A DNA stretch of 53,448 nt, taken from Gordoniibacillus kamchatkensis (GTDB taxonomy: Bacteria; Bacillota; Bacilli; Paenibacillales; NBRC-103111). Positions 51,647-53,448 of this stretch are shown one piece after another. The notes beneath the pieces are model-generated. The model had not been told where the DNA came from. It ran no database searches and saw nothing but the letters and a program-made list of their open reading frames with translations. Position 1 is the stretch's first letter. Every line of letters begins with the position of its first letter. Where the stretch lies: the NCBI RefSeq assembly GCF_000829455.1, contig NZ_JXAK01000051.1:1-53448 (forward strand), in the 5' to 3' direction. The translations under genes were made by a program, and so were the position numbers.

Positions 51647-52346
51647 ACCCGTATGTACCGTTGAATTTATAGCCGAAGCCCCGCACCGTAATAATATATT
51701 TCGGTTCGGCCGGATTCGGCTCGATTTTTTTGCGGAGGTTGCTGATATGTACGATGAGCGTGCGCGGATCGCCCAAGCTGTCGAGGCTCCACACCAGCTC
51801 ATACAGCTGCTCAAGGCGGTAAACGCGGTTCGGCGTCTTGGCCATGATGGAGATCAGGTCGAATTCTTTAGCCGACAGCTGCACGGGTTTGCCGCCGACT
51901 TTGACCGAATGGCTCGCCAGATCGATCTCCAATCCGGGAAAACGGAGCACCTGCGCGTCGCTGCGGTGCTGGTCGAGCAGCGCGCTGCGCCGCAGCTGGG
52001 CTTTGATGCGGGCGACAAGCTGGCTCGGGCTGAACGGTTTCGTCATATAATCGTCGCCGCCGATGCTTAAGCCTAAAATAATATCGAGCTCGTCGCTTTT
52101 GCCGGACAGGAACAAAATGGGGGTAGGGTCGTTTTTGCGAACTTGCCGGCACACTTCAATCCCGTCAAGCCCAGGGAGCAAAATGTCAAGCACGATGAGC
52201 GCCGGGCGATGAACGAGCACGAGCTCGAGCGCCGTCAAGCCGTTGTCGCAGGCGATGACCTCGAAGCCTTCCCGTTCCAAATACATCGCGATCAACTCCA
52301 CGATCCCCGGGTCGTCCTCGACGATCATGATTTTGGGTCCGGTCAT
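51645..52346 (-). CDS. OmpR/PhoB-family response regulator
   Basis: A 233-residue two-component regulator. Receiver: acidic pocket KIMIVEDDPGIVELIAMYLE, phosphorylated Asp in LIVLDILLPGLDGIEVCRQV (about residue 54), Thr/Ser in PILFLSGKSDELD and Lys in DDYMTKPFSPSQLVARIKA. DNA-binding winged helix: AKEFDLISIMAKTPNRVYRL and RTLIVHISNLRKKIEPNPAE, KYIITVRGFGYKFNG. No histidine kinase gene is adjacent, so its partner is elsewhere. ATG 52346 behind GGGGGG. Terminator downstream. Confidence 0.92.
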   Translation of the reverse strand: MTGPKIMIVEDDPGIVELIAMYLEREGFEVIACDNGLTALELVLVHRPALIVLDILLPGLDGIEVCRQVRKNDPTPILFLSGKSDELDIILGLSIGGDDYMTKPFSPSQLVARIKAQLRRSALLDQHRSDAQVLRFPGLEIDLASHSVKVGGKPVQLSAKEFDLISIMAKTPNRVYRLEQLYELVWSLDSLGDPRTLIVHISNLRKKIEPNPAEPKYIITVRGFGYKFNGTYG

Positions 52347-52563
52347 CCTGCTTGTTCCCCCCGAAGTAGCATTCGACTAAAATGACTCTCAATTCTATTA
52401 TATCGGGGCATGCCACTAAATTCTACCATGTTTGGCGGTTCGTACATAAGAATTTTGTCGAAAATGCCCAATATTTTTGACAAACCTTATAAAACGGTCA
52501 TGCTTCATATCCGATATAAAGGAGTGTAAGGGAGCATTTTCCTGATGGAAGGATGAGCAGTTC

Positions 52564-53415
52564 GTGGTTAACGGCTTCATGGAACATAAACCGGAGCTTC
52601 GGGCCGTGCTGGAGCAGATCAGCGGGCTATTGCTGGAGCTTGACGGCGAAGGCCGGATCCTATACGCATCTCCGGGATGGGACCGGGTGCTTGGCTTCCA
52701 GCCGACGCAGCTGCTGCAGCTGATTCGCATGTTTCATGCCGAGGACCGCGTGCGGGTGGAGGAGCTGATCGGGGACTGCTGCGAGCGCGGCGTTGCGGGC
52801 CGGACCGAATACAGGCTGCGCGGCAAAGAAGGAGGCGACTGGCTCTGGCTGGAGCTGCAAGCCGTACCGTTCGGAGGCGAAGCGGGCGCAGGCCGGGCGC
52901 GTCACTTGCTCCATCGCGATATGACCGATCGCCGCCGCTACGAAGAACGGCTGCTCACGCTGGCTTACCACGATCCGCTTACGGGACTGCCGAACCGCCG
53001 TTTGTTCCGCGAGCATTTGAACCAGGCATTGGCGATGTCGAAACGGAGCGGCCAGATGTTCGGGATCCTTTATTTTGACGTGAACGATTTCAAACGGATT
53101 AACGATGCGATGGGCCACGATATCGGCGACCGGTTTTTGCAACAGTTTGCCGCGAGAATAAGAGGCTCCTGCGGGAAGTGGATACGCTCGCGCGCATGGC
53201 GGCGAGAGATCGATCGCCTTAGTCCGGTCACTTGGTCGGTGCGCCTGGACGCGAGCCAGACGACCGTAGTACGGCGCTGGACCGATCCGGCAGAACGTCG
53301 ACATGGATCGGAAAGGCGCTTGGGCCCGGGAAAGGCCTCGGGATCGGCCGGAAACTTTAACGGGCCTGTAACCATGACATTTCGGGCCCTCGGAGCCCCC
53401 AAATGGTCGGAATGA
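52564..53415 (+). pseudogene. PAS-GGDEF diguanylate cyclase, broken at the window end
   Basis: A PAS domain (LLELDGEGRILYASPGWDRV, FHAEDRVRVEELIGDC) leads into a GGDEF start, LAYHDPLTGLPNRRLFREHL and YFDVNDFKRINDAMGHDIGD, to about 53155. There the expected RMGGDEF active site is lost: the frame reads RSCGKWIRSRAWRREIDRLS, whereas another frame of the same DNA reads REVDTLARMAARDR, close to REVDTLARMGGDEF with two bases missing. Downstream DNA does not resolve into any GGDEF frame. Either indels at a contig end or real decay. The GTG 52564 start has only a distant GGAAGG. Confidence 0.7.
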
Positions 53416-53448
53416 CGGCACAACGGGCTGATCCGAATCATAACATTA

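Overview
The window looks like one contig of a Paenibacillaceae genome (Paenibacillus, Cohnella or a close relative). The reasons are indirect: high G+C, near-perfect AGGAGG ribosome sites with frequent TTG and GTG starts, a YesN-type AraC regulator beside LplB/LplC-type sugar permeases, an SLH-domain surface protein, a YtaF homologue, CcpA-type cre sites and a BmrCD-like exporter behind an attenuator. There are no rRNA, tRNA, CRISPR, phage or transposase genes. The first 75 bases are a GC-rich tandem repeat. The last few hundred bases read as garbled coding sequence, as at the end of a draft contig.

Layout. 0-4.5 kb: an epimerase-like reductase, an unknown acidic protein, a dCache-GGDEF diguanylate cyclase and an AraC regulator. 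4.6-6.3 kb: tagaturonate epimerase (uxaE) behind a cre-like site. 6.4-15.4 kb: an SLH/Ig-like surface protein, a GNAT, a stress-type SDR, two frameshifted genes, a glycine-oxidase-like flavoprotein, two coupled membrane proteins and a repeat-rich gap. 15.4-21.8 kb: a methyltransferase with a BASS transporter, a heparinase II/III-like lyase, a Nudix hydrolase, a short holin-like toxin with a convergent antisense RNA, and a histidine phosphatase. 22-29.1 kb (minus strand): an apparent operon of permease, lipoprotein, YesN regulator, permease and sulfatase with a very good cre site upstream. With the nearby heparinase-like gene it suggests uptake and desulfation of a sulfated, probably uronic-acid-containing glycan. 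29.2-30.8 kb: an ArsR repressor and an MFS exporter with two matching operators. 31-37.6 kb: a His-rich membrane protein, a PrmC-like methyltransferase, a compound inverted repeat, a phosphatase/EamA/DeoR operon whose leader holds a long palindrome, and a methyltransferase/GNAT pair.

37.9-41.8 kb is the best regulatory locus: a sigma-A-like promoter, a 21-residue leader peptide with an excellent Shine-Dalgarno, two successive terminator hairpins, then a heterodimeric ABC exporter with one canonical and one degenerate ATP site. This is the layout expected of translation-dependent, antibiotic-inducible attenuation. 41.8-53.4 kb: a VOC protein, YtaF, an alpha/beta hydrolase, an APH-like kinase, an envelope run (DedA, PAP2, phosphoesterase lipoprotein, FetA, FetB), thiamine pyrophosphokinase, two more membrane proteins, an orphan OmpR-type regulator and a PAS-GGDEF gene that falls apart at the end.

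Six genes (DUF1992 protein, a secreted protein, the solute-binding lipoprotein, one permease, the MFS transporter and an alkaline-phosphatase-like enzyme) are each split by a net single-base shift. For five of them correcting one base restores a full-family-length protein. Several shifts lie in short G or C runs, so uncorrected sequencing indels are at least as likely as gene decay. All functional calls rest on reading motifs by eye; no database search was possible.
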